A stretch of 64,000 nucleotides of DNA from Ottelia alismoides (taxonomy: Eukaryota > Streptophyta > Magnoliopsida > Alismatales > Hydrocharitaceae): NCBI GenBank assembly GCA_037367405.1, contig JAZKJV010000153.1:372001-436000 (forward strand). Direction: 5' to 3'. How positions within the stretch are numbered: the stretch's first letter is position 1; every line of letters starts with the position of its first letter. Position numbers and translations under genes: made by a program. The notes beneath the pieces were generated by a model that saw nothing but the letters and a program-made list of their open reading frames with translations, was not told the origin of the DNA and searched no databases. This document shows positions 20,290 to 31,530 of the stretch, piece by piece.

Positions 20290-23200
20290 ATTCTTAATTC
20301 TGGAGCCTCTACCCATCTGATGGGAGAAGGAAGTTTGCTAACCTCCTCCCTACCATATTCGTCTGTGAAGATTGTTCGGGTTGCTAATGGGGATCATTCC
20401 CCAGTGACTGTTGTTCTTACTGTTAACTTTTCTTCCAAGCTGCATCTAACAGATGTTCATTGTGCCTCTACTTTTCCTCTCAGCCTTCTATTAGTACAGA
20501 AGCTATGTCGTCAGCTTAACTGTCGTGTTATTTTTGATGAGGTTTGTTGTTATTTTCAGGACATCGGACGAGGAAGATTTTTGTTGGGGGTCATGAAAGA
20601 AACGACCTCTATTACCTCGACATCCCTTCTGATTCCAACTTTGTTGGTGCAGTCTCCATCTCTGAAGATCCTTTTCTATGGCACCTTCGTCTTGGTCACC
20701 CTTCTGCTAAATCCCTCTAAATGATGTTCCCTGTACTTTCTATGCTGAAATTATTTTGAGTGTGAAGCATGTCAGTTCGGGAAACATCATCGAGCCTCCT
20801 TTCCTGCACGATTTGAGCCTCACCGCCGTACTCCTTTTGCACTTATTCACTGTGATATCTGGGGACCCTGTCTGGTTCAAAGTCTAAGTGGTCATAAATA
20901 TTTTGTTGTCTTTGTGGATGACTACAGTCTTTGTTGTCTTTGTGGATGATTATAGTCGATCATCTTGGGTTTTCCTGTTAAAGGAACGTTTAGAAATTAA
21001 CAATATTGTCAAGAATTTCTTTTACTATGTCAAAAACATCTCCTCCACCACTGTTAAAATATTTCGTTCTGATAATGCTTTGGAATTTACACAAAACGAT
21101 TTAACATCCTTCTTTGCTTCCCAGGGTGTTATCCATCAAACCTCTTGCACATATACCTCCCAACAGAATGGGGTAGCCGAAAGAAAACTTCGACATCTCC
21201 TCAACATCGCCCGCTCTTTTCTTACCCAAATGAAGGTCCCCAAAACCTATTGGGGAGATGCTATTCTCACTGTTGTCCACCTTATCAATAGAGTTCCCTC
21301 TGTCTCCCTAAATGGCTCCAGACCCTTTGCCTTATTGTATCCAAATGACTCACCATTTCCTCTACCTTTGGGGATTTTTGGATGCACTGCCTTTGTTCAC
21401 AACTTTCATACTGCAGACAAATTATCGTCACGTGCAGTTAAATGTGTTTTTCTGGGTTATTCCCAAACAAAGAGGGGATATAGATGCTATGATCCTTGTA
21501 GTAAACGCTATTATATATCAGATGATGTCTCCTTTTTCGAACAAACTTGCTTCTTCAATCAAGATGTGTCTGACATACCATTAGAACTTCCTCCTCCACC
21601 AATTATGTATAAAAGAAAACATGTGTCCCCCCTTGTTCCTGTTCCGTTACATGTTCCTTTCTTGCATGAAAATATGCCATCTTCAAGTGCTCTCACCAAC
21701 ACTACCTCGGATGTTCCTCGGGAGCTTCTTATTGCCAAATGCAGAACAAAAAGGTAATGCACTATTCATCCTATGTCTAATTTCATGTCCATTGATAGCC
21801 TATCATGTTCTGATAAAAGATATGCAGATGGCCTTATGACAATCTCTGTCCAAGAGACTATCACAGTGCATTACAAGACCACGGGTGGAGACAAGCTATG
21901 AATGAAGAAATGGATGCTCTCGAATCCAGAGGAACATGGGATCTAGTTCAGTGTCCCCAAGGTGTCAGGCATGTTGTCTGCAGATGGGTATTTACTACGA
22001 AACATTCTCTAGATGGCTCTATTGACATACTGAAAACAAGACTTGTGGCAAAAGGTTTTACTCAGACATATGGAGTTGATTAATTCGAACTTTCTCACAT
22101 GTTGCTAGGATGGGGTTAATTTGCACAATCCTCTCTGTAGCCGTGAACAATGACTGGCCTATTTTTCAACTGGATGTCAAGAGTGCATTTCTCTATGGTG
22201 ATCTTGAGGAAGAGGTTTACATGATGCAACCTCCAGGTTATGAAGTCGAGGGGGGGTATGTTTGCCGACTTCGTAAAGTTTTATGGTCTAAAGCAAAGTC
22301 TGAGGGCATGGTTTGACAGACTTAGTTCAGAGATTAGCACTTGGGCTTTCAGAGAACTACATCTGACCATTCTGTCTTTCTCAGAAAACGATCAGCAGGT
22401 ACCGTCATACTAGCTGCATATGTGGATGACATGGTTATCACAGGTGACGATGATAAAGGAGTGCTAGAAGTGAAGACTTTTCTGCAAAAGGTTTTTGTCA
22501 CCAAGGATCTGGGGCAACTTCAAAATTTTCTAGGTATAGAAGTCTTACGTACCAAGAAGGGGCTTCATATGTCACAAAGAAAGTACTTCTTAGATATACT
22601 GACTGATGCAGGACTACTTGGGTGCAAGCCCTCTGGCATACCTGCAGAACCAAAGAAACATTCTACACCAGATGATCCTGCCTTTGAAGATACTACAAGA
22701 TACAGAAGCATGGTTGGTAAACTTCTGTATCTTACTGTTACTAGGCCAGACATATCATATGCTGTGAACAGAGCTAGCCAATACATGGAGAAACTATGCT
22801 ACAGCCACTGGCAAGATGTTCTTCAGATCCTTCGCTACCTGAAGGAATCCCCTGGACGTGGTCTATTTTATGGGGCAAATGGATACACTAAGGTTATTGC
22901 TTATGCTAATGCTGATTATGCAAGCTCACATGAAGATCGTCGTTCTACGATGGGCTATGCGATGACGGTAGGAGGTAACCTTGTTAGTTGGAGGAGCAAG
23001 AAGCAGACAATGGTTTCCCGATCCAGTGCAGAGGCAAAATATAGGGCAATGGACCAAGCCACATGCGAAATTACGTGGTTACTGTCTCTTTTGCAAGAAC
23101 TCAATATTGCTATCACTACTCCTGTTCCTCTATACTGTGATAATAAATCTGCCACTTATATTGCTACAAATCCTGTGTTCCATGAGAGAACCAAACACAT

Positions 23201-23371
23201 TGAGATCTACTGTCATTTTGTTCGTGATGTTGTACGAGAAGGCAAGATTTCTACACCACATATCTCAACAGACCTTCAGGTTGCAGATATATTCACAAAA
23301 GCCTTATCAAAGAAGCGCCTTTCCTGGATATCTTCCAAGTTGGGCGTGATCGATGGATATGCTCCAACTTG
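20290..23371 (+). pseudogene. Decayed pol of copia D
   Basis: Order: protease ILNSGASTHLMGEG (Asn where the catalytic Asp of DSGAS belongs); GAG-pre-integrase WHLRLGHPSAKS-like near 20690 and CEACQFGKHHRASF near 20760; integrase core HCDIWGPC, DDYSRSSWVFLLKE, DNALEF and TSQQNGVAERKLRHLLN (20840-21260). A 28-bp tandem duplication (20902-20957) breaks the integrase near FVDDYS. Reverse transcriptase begins at 21900 (EMDALESRGTWDLVQCP), with VAKGFTQTYGVD, FQLDVKSAFLYGDLEEEVYM and YVDDMVITGDDDKG. RNase H is well preserved (ADYASSHEDRRST ... SSAEAKYRAM ... YCDNKSATYIA) and ends SSKLGVIDGYAPT at 23371. The long final ORF 22341-23372 is intact, but the whole is not. Confidence 0.87.
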
Positions 23372-23379
23372 AGGGGGAG

Positions 23380-23596
23380 TGTTAGAGATTGCAGAAGATT
23401 TCTTTCTTTATATTGTAACCCCACGAGGGCTTTTATGTTAACAAAATATTCTATGTGTCTATTTGTTAAGAGAATATTCTATAGAAAATATTCTATAGAA
23501 TATTCTTCTTTGAGCCGTATAGGGTTTAGTCCTATATAAGGACCCATAAAACTCTTGAATAAATAACGAATCATCTTTTCTTATCATCCTTTTACA
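23380..23596 (+). repeat. 3' LTR of copia D
   Basis: 217 bp, same limits as 18730-18946, preceded by the polypurine tract TTGAGGGGGAG. About 19 differences from the 5' LTR by eye. Confidence 0.92.
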
Positions 23597-24891
23597 AGTA
23601 GAATTACGCCCACGACCACGACCTGAGTAACGTCCACACCAAAACTCGCAGCCTCGACCACGACCAAATTACGGCCTCGTCCCCCTTGGTAAGTCGAGCG
23701 TCCTCTAGCAAAATGTGTTGTAGTATCAATAGACAAAGAGGGTGAAGGAGACCCAAGTTCCTGTAGCGACCAAAAATAATCTCAAGAGAGGGTAAAGCTG
23801 CAACAATCCAAAATTTATCCTTCACTGGTTTGTACCGTGGGTGTAGTCCTAATAAGAAATGGTACACTTTCCATTCTGCCCGTTCTCTTATCTGTTTGTC
23901 ACAAGCAGGTTGGAAGATAAGAAGCTCCTCAAACGTGTCAGTGAGGAGTCGGTAGTACTCGATCAAGGACGTATCTCCTTGATCAGCAGACCAAATACGT
24001 GTATAGATATCCGAGAGTTTAAACTTGGTTGTCTTCTGGGAGTAAGTACTGGACTTGGTTGTCTTCTGGAAGTAAGTATTCTTAAGGCTCTCCCACATCG
24101 TCTTTACAGTTTCCTTGTAGAGAAGATTGGAGGCTATATTCGGATCGACATTGTTGGTCATCCAAGTAATTACCTGACAGTTGTTTACGTACCAAGTATC
24201 ATAGTCCTTTTCTGTCTCCTTGGGCGGATCTTTAGTGAGAACATAATTCTTTTGCTGACCACCAATAAAAATCTTGAAGGATTGAGACCATAGTATATAG
24301 TTCTTGGAACCCTTGAGTTTTATAGACGTGCCCTAAACCATCACGTAAGAAGTCGAGTATAGGGGGTTGGGTTCTGCAGATGCGATGGTGACCGCAAAGG
24401 TTAAGAAAAAGTGACTTAGATAGTCTCTGCAGTCTTAAGAATTATGTAGACCTAGAACAACATTGAACAAAAGGGTGGTGCATATGAGGGCTGGAGTGGC
24501 GGTGCTGCATGGAGCAGGGTAGGGGAAGGAGTCATGTGGCCGCAAGAGCGGCGTGAGGCTGTAAGGGGATGTACAAGGCCGTAGGGGCGGTAGGTTGGCG
24601 CAGGGGGCGGTACGGTGGGCACAGGGTGCAGTGTGTGGTCGCAGGTGGCGGCGCGGGGCCACAGTTGCAGTGCGAGGCCGCAGGAGGGGTGGTACAGAGC
24701 TGAAGGCAGGCGACATGGGGTCGTTGGTGTGGTACGAGGCCACAAGGGGCGCGACATGGGGCCGCAGGTGAGCGGCGCGGGGTCGTGACGTGCGATGTGG
24801 TGCGAGGCCACTGGCTAGAGGGGCGGCTGCAGAGTGGCTCGAGGTTGGCAGTGGCAGTGGGATTAGGTCAGAACACCGGTCTAAGATCGCT
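23597..24891 (-). pseudogene. 5' leader and N-terminal gag of copia C
   Basis: On the minus strand the leader (about 24890-24430) is GC-rich and repetitive (CCGC- and CACC-rich). Gag reads NNVDPNIASNLLYKETVKTM, FKLSDIYTRIWSADQGDTS, YYRLLTDTFEELLIFQPACD, FLLGLHPRYKPVKDKFW and then a basic RG-rich end that is interrupted by D at 23597. A 30-bp tandem duplication (24023-24082) repeats the TTKSSTYSQK stretch. The first codons are unclear because of stops near 24300. Confidence 0.8.
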
Positions 24892-24903
24892 GCTCTGATA
24901 CCA
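24892..24903 (-). promoter_or_regulatory. Primer-binding site of C (initiator Met tRNA)
   Basis: The minus strand reads TGGTATCAGAGC directly after the LTR, followed by AGCGATCTTAGACCGGTGTT, the motif shared with B and D. Confidence 0.9.
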
Positions 24904-25057
24904 TGTGAAGAACAATAAAAGAACGTGTCTTATTCAAGAGGTCTAGGGGTTCTTATATAGGACAGAACCCTAGAGATATCATAGGAGAAAAGTACATAAC
25001 TGCCCCTAGTAGAGTTACAAGAATAATAATTAAGTACCACAGAATACATTCCTAATG
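24904..25057 (-). repeat. 5' LTR of copia C
   Basis: 154 bp, partner of 2143-2304. The terminal CA seen in the other copy is here TG (25056-25057), an end mutation. Position and target duplication fix the boundary. Confidence 0.82.
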
Positions 25058-26043
25058 ATGGCCATGCAGTTCATGAGTCTTATTAAGTCGATGGGTAAGA
25101 AGCACATTCTTACCGAAGAAGAGCCGATGAAGACGACATGGACATATGCCTCTCGGAAGGCTGATGATGCTTATGCATAGGTTTGACTATATGGTACATT
25201 GACACCAGAGATAGTCAATGATGTTCTGCATCAGCCTACTGCAAAGGCAATGTGGAATATTCTTGCCGCAATCTATTCATAGGCAAAGAATGAGACGAAG
25301 ATCCTCCAACTTCAGCATGATATTTTTATCATAAAGCAGAATGGACGGCTGCTTCATGTACATTACACGGTCATACGAGGAATGTTTGAACGACTTCACA
25401 GTTTTATGCCTCTCACAATGACTCCTGAACAACAGAAGACATATCGGAATGCCACAATCGTTGATGTTTTCATGGCTTCTCTAGATTCACAATACGAGGA
25501 ACCATCTTCACAGATCTTGGCAGATGCTATTATTCCTCCCATAGAGGAAGCCTTCCGCAAATTGAGCCAGATCACTGTTCCATCCCATGCTCCAATGACG
25601 AATTCATCTGAAATGGCATCCTCTCGTGGAAGGGGATGTGCCTCTCAGTTCCGAGGCCGTGGACCATATGCTAGAGGAGGTCATGATCGTCCATCATCTT
25701 GCACCTATGGTCAACAGTTTGGACATACAAAGGACACATGCCATTACAAGCATGGATTTGTAGCATCTGCATGTGTTGCAAAACAGAGTTCATCTCCAAC
25801 ATCTGCATCTTCCTCTGAGCAGCGATATGATGATCTTGTTTCTCGTCTCGGAGATATTATGCCCCCTGTCAACTATGGTGATATATCTAGTCATGACACG
25901 ACAGCCTCTGCTGGAGCCAACAGCTTAGGTAGCATTATTGCATCTACTTCTTGTCGTGATTATGATATTACAGAGTGGAATATGGATTTTGGGGCGACAC
26001 ATCACTTGTGTGCCAATAGAGATATGCTTAGTGCATATAGGTA
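25058..26043 (+). pseudogene. gag and start of protease of copia B, continued
   Basis: Gag resumes after element C: AMQFMSLIKSMGKKHILTEE, LYGTLTPEIVNDVLHQPTAK, a cysteine-poor middle, MFERLHSFMPLTMTPEQQKT, then QFRGRGPYARGGHDRP and a zinc knuckle CTYGQQFGHTKDTCHYKHG (C-Y-G spacing disturbed). The protease begins WNMDFGATHHLCANRDML, where Phe replaces the Ser of DSGAT. A stop follows at 26042. The region 25382-26044 is open, but the ORF is only the Gag C-terminal part. Confidence 0.82.
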
Positions 26044-29000
26044 GATTCCTCTTGGACAAACGGTCGTCATAGCTGATGGGACTCTTTTCCCGATCACAGG
26101 ACACGAGGAGAGTAGTTTGACCCCATCCATACGTCTACATAATGTGTTACATGTCTCAAATTTCTTTATGAACTTATTATATATAAGTCATATTACTAGA
26201 GATTTGAATTGTCGTGCTATATTTAACCCATCGTCTCTTATTTTTCAGGACATTCTAACTGGTAGGGTGATTGGTTGTGGCCGTGAGCAGGGAGGCCTCT
26301 ATAGATTGGTTCAAACTTCTTGCACTGGATTATCAACTCAATCCACTAGCTTTACGTCCCGTTCACATGGCATCTGCATTTCGGTCATATTCCCTCTAGA
26401 AATTACGTCACGTTCTTCCTCAGATTTTACCCCGTGCATCTTTTGATTGTGAGGTAGGTCAATTGGGAAAGTATCATCAATCTGTCTTTCCTAGTCATCA
26501 AAGACGGAGTAGTCGTTCTCCTTTTGAGTTGTTTCAATAGACATTTGGGGTCCAAGTCGGGTTCTTGATTATCAAGGACACCGCTTTTATTTAGTTGTTG
26601 TGGATGATTTCTCTCGTTTGTCATGGTTGTTTCTGATGAAGAATAAATCTGAGGCTGGGATTTTGATCCAAACCTTTCTTATTGAAGTTTGTAATATTTT
26701 TTCTTTCGATGTCAAGATTGCGAGGACTGACAATGCGTTAGAATTTTGTACTCGTGATCTTACTCAATACTTATCTTCTCATGGTGTAATTCATTAGAGA
26801 ACATGTGCTTACATGTTCCAACAAAATGGGGTCGATGAAAGAAAATATTGTCATATCCTTGATGTTGGATGTTGCTCGTACTTTTCTTATACAGTCATAC
26901 CCCTCACTCGTTCTGGGGGGATGACGTTCTTACTGCGTGCTACCTCATTAATCAGATGTTGTCTTATGTCTTGGGAGAGAAAGTTCCCTTCTCAATTGTA
27001 TTCCCAGAGAAGGAGTTGTTTACTATTGGTCCTCATGTGTTGAGGCATATTGCCTTTGTCCACAACTTTTCTACTAGAGTTGACAAGCTCTCTCCTAGAG
27101 CTATTAAGTGTGTGTTTGTGGGGTATTCTAGAGCTCAAAAGGGATATATATGTTATGATCACGTGCATAGGAAATATTATATCGGCGCAGATGCCACATT
27201 TTTTGAGTCTATAATGTATTTCTCTCCGACAGGTAACTCCGACAGGTGATTGCTTAACTCCCTCAGACTCTGATACTGAAATATACATCCCACCTTCACC
27301 TCTATTCTCACCATCACCCTCAACACCATCCTCACCACCACCTCCACCACTATCATCACCGACGTCACCTCTTATCACTCAACCGATTATCCTAATCCCA
27401 CCGTTACCACTTCACTAAAGTTGCCAGCCTCCTCGTGCTCATGTTCATAACATGTCATCCAACATGTTTGAGGTATGTCCTGAATTCAATTTTCCTAATG
27501 ATGGGTCTGGAGATGTTTCTCAGCTAGGTAAAGTACATGAGACTATTGGGGATACAATTAGTGATCTTGATGTGCCCATTGCTATTCAGAAGCAAAAGTG
27601 TTCTTGTGCATCATATCCTATTGCTTCTCAGGTGTCGTTCGATTGACTTACAAATTCAGGTGATTTGTTGTTGCTCTGTCTACTGTGCACATCCCACGAA
27701 ATTATCAAGAGGTCTTGAAAGATAGTTAGTGGCACAAAGCCATAGAGGAGGACATGACTGCTTTGCAGTCCTGAGGTATTTGGACCTTGGTACATGCCCC
27801 TAGTGGGTCGTCTGTTATGAGCTGCAAATAGGTATTTACTGTGAAGGATCATGCAAATGGAAGCCTTGATAGGTACAAGGACAGACTAGTTGCACGAGGT
27901 TTTACTTAAACGTATAGGGTAGATTATCTAGACATCCCCTCTCTTGTTGCTCGACTTTCTACCCTACGGGTCCTCCTAACCATTGCAGTGGTACATGATT
28001 GGTCTTTATTCCTCCTAGCCATTGCAGTGGTACATGATTGATCTTTATTTCAGCTTGATGTTAAAAATGCTATCTTGTATGGTGACCTTTGGGAAGAGGT
28101 CTACATGTAGCAGCCTCCGGGATTTGTTGCTGAGGGGAGTGTCAGTATGTATTTAGACTCCACAAGACAATATATGGCCTTAAGTAGAGCCCAAGAGCTT
28201 GGTTTCAGAAGCTCTCAGAATTGTTTAAAAAGCAGGGGTTCAGAAGGTTGAATGCATATCATTCTCTCTTTGTACAGAAAACTTCTAGAGATTCAATGGT
28301 TATTATGGTATATGTTGATGTCATACTGGTTACAGGAGATGACATCCAAAGGATAAAAGGCGAAAGAATTTCTGGGCAATCAATTCGTCACCAAAGATTT
28401 TGGTACCTTAAGATACTTTTTGGGGTTAGAGTTTTTCAGGAATCAATAGGATCTTGTGATGACCCAAAGAAAGTATGTCATTGACATGCTAAGTGAGACA
28501 TGCATGCTTTGATGTCTACTCACTTCTATACCTATGGATCCATGTATGCGATTGTATGATGACGATACAGATGAGGTAGACAAGAGAAGGAATAGAGAGC
28601 TGGTGGGAAAGATTCTTTATGTAACTATTACTAGACCCAACATATCCTTTGCAATTAGTCGAGTTAGTCAGTTCGTGGAGCAATCGTGTCAAGAATATAT
28701 GGATGCTATACATATGATATCAAGGTATCTAAAATCATCTCCAGGTGCAGGCCTGCTACTCAGGAAAGGTAGAGATATTACTATCTCGGCCTGTGCAGAT
28801 GCAGACTATGCAGGATGCCCTAAGGACGGGAAGCTCACGTCAAGTTTTGTTATATTTGTTAAAGAGTCAATTGTTTCTTGGAAAAGTAAGAAACAAACTG
28901 TGGTGGCCAGATCTAGTGCAGAATCCAAGTATAGGGCTATGGCACAAGCAAGTACTGAAATGATGTGCGTTCGAGCAGTACTAGCAGATCTACACATAGA

Positions 29001-29268
29001 TGTTTCCCTCCCTCTTTGCCACTGAAATGTGATAATCATGTTGCCCTATTCATCGCAAACAATCCTACATTCCCTGAAAGAACGAAGCACATTGAAGTTT
29101 CCTTCCACTATATACGAGACATGTTTCAGAAAGGCTTCATTTCTATTGCTCACCTCAGCTTTGGAAATCAAATATCAGACATTTTCACCAAGGCATTGCT
29201 CAGAGAACCATTCCAGAAGTGTCCATCCAAGCTGAGCATGATTGATATCTATTGCTCCATCTTGAGGG
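26044..29268 (+). pseudogene. Decayed pol of copia B
   Basis: Protease end: VVIADGTLFPITGHE and LHNVLHVSNFFMNLLYIS. Integrase pieces: DDFSRLSWLFLMKNKSE, RTDNALEF, QQNGVDERK (26600-26900) and an AFVHNFSTRVDKLSPRAIKCVFVGYSRAQKGY stretch near 27060. A low-complexity SPPPPLSSP-like linker follows at 27290-27400. Reverse transcriptase from about 27740 has stops and a local duplication (the CCATTGCAGTGGTACATGATTG string at 27979 and 28019). The catalytic box is YVDV instead of YVDD (28312). RNase H (28534-29268) keeps SSAESKYRAMAQA and TKHIEVSFHYIRD, ending FQKCPSKLSMIDIYC. Clearly non-functional. Confidence 0.85.
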
Positions 29269-29272
29269 GGAG

Positions 29273-29415
29273 TGTAGAGATATGTTTAGGTTTTCATGTT
29301 TATTTCTTATTCTTCTTTTCTTTCGTCTGTCGTATGTAATTTACCCTTAGGCCTCTCCTCTATATAAGAGAGTCTAGGGTCCCTTGGAATAACAAGACTC
29401 TCATTTTTACTAACA
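29273..29415 (+). repeat. 3' LTR of copia B
   Basis: 143 bp, TGTAGAGATATG ... TTTTACTAACA, preceded by the polypurine tract CTTGAGGGGGAG. Coding sequence of A resumes straight after it. Confidence 0.9.
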
Positions 29416-30724
29416 TAAGGCAAGACTTGTTGCACGGGGGATGTAGTTAGAAATACATCATTGATTATCTAGAGACATTCACCATTGTAGCGAAAATGAA
29501 TATTGTATGAATTATTCTCTCTCATGTTGTCGTCAAAGATTGGGGGCTTCAACAGATGGATATAAAAAATACTTTCTTGAATCGTAATCTTCTTGAATAT
29601 GTCTATATACATATGACGCTTGATCATAATTATGACCTAAAACAATTTCTTAGGGTCTGGTTCGAGAGACCGTGTTTTTATGCTCAGGTTGTGATATCAC
29701 CAAAGCAATGGTGACCATACTCTTTATTGAGAAGGGGAAAAAGAAACTAGCTCTCTTGTTAGTTTATGTTGATGACATGATTATTACAGGGGACGATGGA
29801 GAAGAGATAACTCACCTAAAAAGTGAGCTTATTACTATTTTTTATTTGAAGGACTTAGGAAGTTTGAAGTACTTCCTAAGCATTGAATTTTCAAGGTCGA
29901 AGGAAGGCATGATTCTCACTTAAAGAAATTATGCATTGGACTTGCTAAAGGAAATCGGAAAACTTGGATGTAAACATGTCTCTCTGCCTATTAAGAGAAA
30001 TCATAAGCTGAGCATCAAGAATGGAAAGCAACTGGATGAGATATTCAAGAGTAGGTACCAGAGACTTGTGGAGAAGCTAATTTACCTCACTCTATTTAGA
30101 CCTGACATTAGTTATGTTGTAAATCCGTTGAGTCAATTCATGCATGCTCCTATAGATATTCACATGAAGGCTGTTGAACGGATTTTATGCTACATAAAAA
30201 AGGATCTTTAAAAAGGTCTCTTGTTTATTAAAAAAATGCAAAGCTGGAGGTTGAAGGATATACATATGTTGCAGAATGCATGGATATGAGAAGATTTACA
30301 ACTGGATATTTGAGAGGTAATGTAGTGATTTGGAGAAGCAAACGACAAACGGTATGCATTAGATCTAGTGCTGAAGCCGAATATATAGCCATTGCTTTGA
30401 GGGTTACCGAGATGTGGCTAAAATCTTTTCTGATGGACATTGGAATAAATATCGAGCTGCCTATGAAACTTTTCTGTGATAACAAGGTTGTCATTAATTT
30501 TTCCAGTAATCCTGTAAGATGTCTTACACGATAGAACCAAGCATGTGGAAATTAATCGTTGCTTCGTTAGAGAGAAAATTGACTCGAAGGAGTTTCTACT
30601 ACCATATATAAAAACTGAAGATCCAGTAGCTGATGTTTTCACCAAGGGTCTTCCCAATAGTAGTTTCGCGAAGAATGTGGGCAAGTTGGGCATGTATAAT
30701 TTGTATTCACAACTTGAGGGGGAG
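29416..30724 (+). pseudogene. Copia element A, right fragment: RT and RNase H
   Basis: Continues A after the B insertion: ARLVARG, then a degraded RT with DIKNTFLNRNLLEYVYIHM-like sequence, an intact YVDDMIITGDDGEEI near 29770, and LTLFRPDISYVVNPLSQFMH. RNase H pieces are AECMDMRRFTTGYLRGNVVI, SSAEAEYIAIAL, FCDNKVVINF and TKHVEINRCFV. It ends FAKNVGKLGMYNLYSQLEGEC at 30730 with the polypurine tract TTGAGGGGGAG. Several frameshifts and stops. A's gag, integrase and 5' LTR are not in the window. Confidence 0.85.
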
Positions 30725-31251
30725 TGTTGAGTATTCTCGGTATTTTGGAAATGGATCTTGGGATGACCTGGAGTTGGGATGGGTCAACAGGGAGAACCTT
30801 GGAGCTTTCTGTGGTGGCTTGGTTGCAGCCAAGCATCAGCCTAGGAGGAAGTTGCTTCGGCTGCTTGCGGTGATCTGGACCATCTGGTTGGCTAGGAATG
30901 CGTTGTTGTTCTCTGGTCAAAGGTTTTATAAGGAAAATGTTTGTACACATGTGTCGGGTTTGTTAACTTGTGGCTCGCACAGTATATCTCACTGTAATTG
31001 CTTTTTGCTTTCTTTTTATTAATGCAATTTTGAGGTGAACACCTATGAGTGTCTCCCCCTTTCTTGGTTTCAAAAAAAATACCTTTTTTTATTATTGTAT
31101 TCCCTTCTTTGTTTTATGAAATATAAATAGAGAGCAGAACAACCCTGGCCGTTTTACGATGGAAAGGAGATTTTTCGGCCGTGGTTTTTCCCTCTAAGTT
31201 GGAGGTTTTTCCACGTTAATCTTCCGTGCTCAATGTAATGATTGGTGTTCA
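30725..31251 (+). repeat. 3' LTR of copia A, split by a LINE
   Basis: Begins TGTTGAGTATTCTCGG straight after the polypurine tract. After the LINE insert it resumes near 31081 with an A-type promoter region (AAATATAAATAGAGAGC near 31120) and the AGGTTTTTCCACGTTAATC string common near the ends of copia LTRs. The right end is set at a CA at 31250-31251. This is approximate because the partner LTR is outside the window. Confidence 0.6.
30748..31080 (+). mobile_element. 5'-truncated LINE (L1-type) 3' end inside A's LTR
   Basis: The translation contains RRKLLRLLAVIWTIWLARN followed by ALLFSGQRFY, the zf-RVT/post-RT tail of plant L1-type elements. It is followed by a typical 3' end: TTTTTATTAATGCAATTTTG and a closing A-run (about 31070-31079). 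It is heavily 5'-truncated, as expected for target-primed integration. I could not define a target duplication, so the left limit is uncertain by about 15 bases. Confidence 0.72.
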
Positions 31252-31530
31252 AGAATATTATTCAATTTATATAAATCTGTGTGCTGAATGGCCCATTATG
31301 TCCAGTTATGGAAATGCCGTGGAAAGCAAAATCATTCAAAGTAGAAAAGTTTCAAATATACTCGCTAATTAATCGGCCAACAGTTCAATTCAAGCTGAGA
31401 AAAGTTGGAGATTATAATTTATTAGTAACATTTAGTTTGGGTTAAGCACTAGATTATGGGTTATTCTCATGCACTGTATAGATCAACATCAAGAATTTTT
31501 GTGTGCATTCTGAAATCTACACTTTAGCAG
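31252..31530 (+). other. Intron of the PIF-like gene
   Basis: AT-rich, without coding signal, ending in a good plant acceptor (CTACACTTTAGCAG). It leads into the exon at 31531. The intron's start is not visible and must lie left of the transposon stack. Confidence 0.7.

Larger units (their letters stand above)
18730..23596 (+). mobile_element. Copia element D
   Basis: A structurally complete plus-strand Ty1/copia element, 4867 bp, with 217-bp LTRs and a perfect AGTAG target duplication (18725-18729 and 23597-23601). It sits head-to-head inside gag of C, a close relative by protein sequence: the Gag segments IYTRIWSA...YYRLLT and the RNase H end KKRLSWI are shared. LTR divergence is around 9% by eye. 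Several stops and frameshifts plus a D-to-N change in the protease make it defective. Confidence 0.92.
2143..25057 (-). mobile_element. Copia element C (interrupted by E and D)
   Basis: A minus-strand Ty1/copia element inserted in B's gag. Its own sequence is 2143-5203, 18453-18729 and 23597-25057, about 4.8 kb. The 5' LTR (minus sense) is 24904-25057 and the 3' LTR is 2143-2304. The flanks ATGGT (2138-2142) and ATGGC (25058-25062) are a one-mismatch 5-bp target duplication. The order on the minus strand is LTR, Met-tRNA site, GC-rich leader, gag, protease, integrase, reverse transcriptase, RNase H, polypurine tract, LTR. Its pol and gag are closely related to those of D, but its LTRs are not. 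E and D inserted into it independently. Confidence 0.88.
1469..29415 (+). mobile_element. Copia element B (interrupted by C, D and E)
   Basis: A Ty1/copia LTR retrotransposon with 143-bp LTRs at both ends (1469-1611 and 29273-29415), a methionine-tRNA primer-binding site and a polypurine tract ending at 29272. Its own sequence is 1469-2142 plus 25058-29415, about 5.0 kb; the rest is the inserted element C with its passengers. The flanks are CAATG (1464-1468) and TAAGG (29416-29420). Both are one change from CAAGG, which also restores A's reading frame (YKAR), so they are probably a decayed 5-bp target duplication. The LTRs differ at roughly 14 of 143 positions by eye, so the insertion is old. 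gag and pol are full of stops. Confidence 0.88.
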
